Of a stretch of DNA of 64,000 bases, positions 63,701 to 64,000 are shown piece by piece (position 1 is the first letter of the stretch; each line of letters starts with the position of its first letter). The stretch covers positions 124,001 to 188,000 of the forward strand of contig NZ_JACXBW010000007.1 in assembly GCF_014712225.1 (NCBI RefSeq), in the 5' to 3' direction. This stretch comes from Pseudarthrobacter sulfonivorans (lineage in GTDB: Bacteria > Actinomycetota > Actinomycetes > Actinomycetales > Micrococcaceae). The notes below the pieces were generated by a model. It was not told the DNA's origin. It saw nothing but the letters and a program-made list of their open reading frames with translations, and made no database searches. A program made the position numbers and the translations under genes.

Positions 63701-64000
63701 TCAGATTTGGGCGCCGGCGAATCCTTGCTGGCGCCAGGCCTCGTACACCGCAATGGAGGCGGCATTGGCGAGGTTCAGCGAACGGAGGGAGGGCAGCATG
63801 GGAAGCCGCACCGTGGCGGTGACGTGCGGGTCGCGCTTGACGTCTTCGGGCAGGCCCACGGATTCCTGGCCGAACATCAGCACATCGCCGGGCTTATAGG
63901 CAATGTCCGCGTAGCTGGCCGTGCCGTCGGAGGTAAAAGCGTAGACGCGTTCCGGCTGCAGCTCCCGCCAGGCGTCTTCGATGGTTTTGTGGACAGTGAC
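63701..64000 (-). CDS. trmL: tRNA (cytidine(34)-2'-O)-methyltransferase (TrmL/SPOUT), 5' part outside window
   Basis: The C-terminal 99 codons are visible. LMFGQESVGLPEDV and VRLPMLPSLRSLNLANAAS form the trefoil-knot SAM site of the SpoU/TrmL family, and IAVYEAWRQQGFAGAQI is the C-terminus. TrmL methylates the wobble nucleotide of leucine tRNAs. The N-terminus lies beyond the right edge. Confidence 0.9.
   Translation of the reverse strand, partial: VTVHKTIEDAWRELQPERVYAFTSDGTASYADIAYKPGDVLMFGQESVGLPEDVKRDPHVTATVRLPMLPSLRSLNLANAASIAVYEAWRQQGFAGAQI

Overview
The window comes from the chromosome of a high-GC Gram-positive bacterium, most likely a member of the Micrococcaceae such as Arthrobacter or Pseudarthrobacter. 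The reasons are uniformly GC-rich coding sequence with many GTG/TTG starts and 4-nt stop/start overlaps, a complete coproporphyrin-type haem cluster (hemQ/chdC next to ferrochelatase), an AdnA/AdnB-UvrD2-NudC repair block, a DUF3107-TetR-MoeZ block and a SigK/RskA-like pair. All are actinobacterial arrangements. The sequence is almost entirely core genome. I see no phage, insertion sequence, integrase, CRISPR array or rRNA.

Layout. 1-7.6 kb: 5' part of a sugar-type solute-binding lipoprotein, aminopeptidase P, a PHP phosphoesterase, a solitary DNA methyltransferase downstream of a DEAD-box RNA helicase, and an RNB ribonuclease. 7.7-11.7 kb: thiamine genes; thiE faces away from a TPP-riboswitch-led thiO-thiS-thiG run, followed by a pterin dehydratase/VOC fusion. 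11.7-14.3 kb: small membrane protein, DUF3107, TetR and MoeZ. 14.4-27.0 kb: haem synthesis. hemA diverges from hemE-hemY; after an unrecognised secreted, membrane-anchored protein come hemQ-hemH-hemC-hemD-hemB, a flavin-dependent oxidoreductase and hemL. Together these make haem from glutamyl-tRNA through coproporphyrin. 27.1-29.6 kb: a polar amino-acid ABC transporter.

29.9-49.5 kb is a genome-maintenance block: DnaQ-like exonuclease, alkyltransferase-like protein, AdnA and AdnB (double-strand-break resection), a phosphotransferase-fold protein with an altered metal-binding motif, NudC, UvrD2, two metalloproteases, a PDZ-Lon-like membrane protease and a UPF0182 membrane protein. The order resembles the Rv3193c-Rv3208 region of Mycobacterium tuberculosis.

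49.5-51.7 kb: two identical initiator tRNA genes bracket a ~2 kb segment carrying a Spherulin-4-like glycosidase and an SRPBCC protein. This is the only stretch that looks like an accessory insertion. 51.8-64 kb: a cytochrome b-type membrane protein, a photolyase, a PspA-TPM envelope-stress pair next to an HtrA-type protease, etfB-etfA-PIG-L deacetylase, an ECF sigma/anti-sigma pair and the 3' part of a TrmL-type tRNA methyltransferase.

Non-coding structure of note: palindromic repeat-like elements at three convergent gene junctions (3.2, 14.3 and 27.05 kb), mutually exclusive hairpins ahead of hemQ, and several in-gene minisatellites. I did not find an obviously new defence or mobile system. 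The best leads are the unknown protein and leader inside the haem cluster, the twin-tRNA segment, the helicase-methyltransferase pair and the atypical kinase-fold protein.
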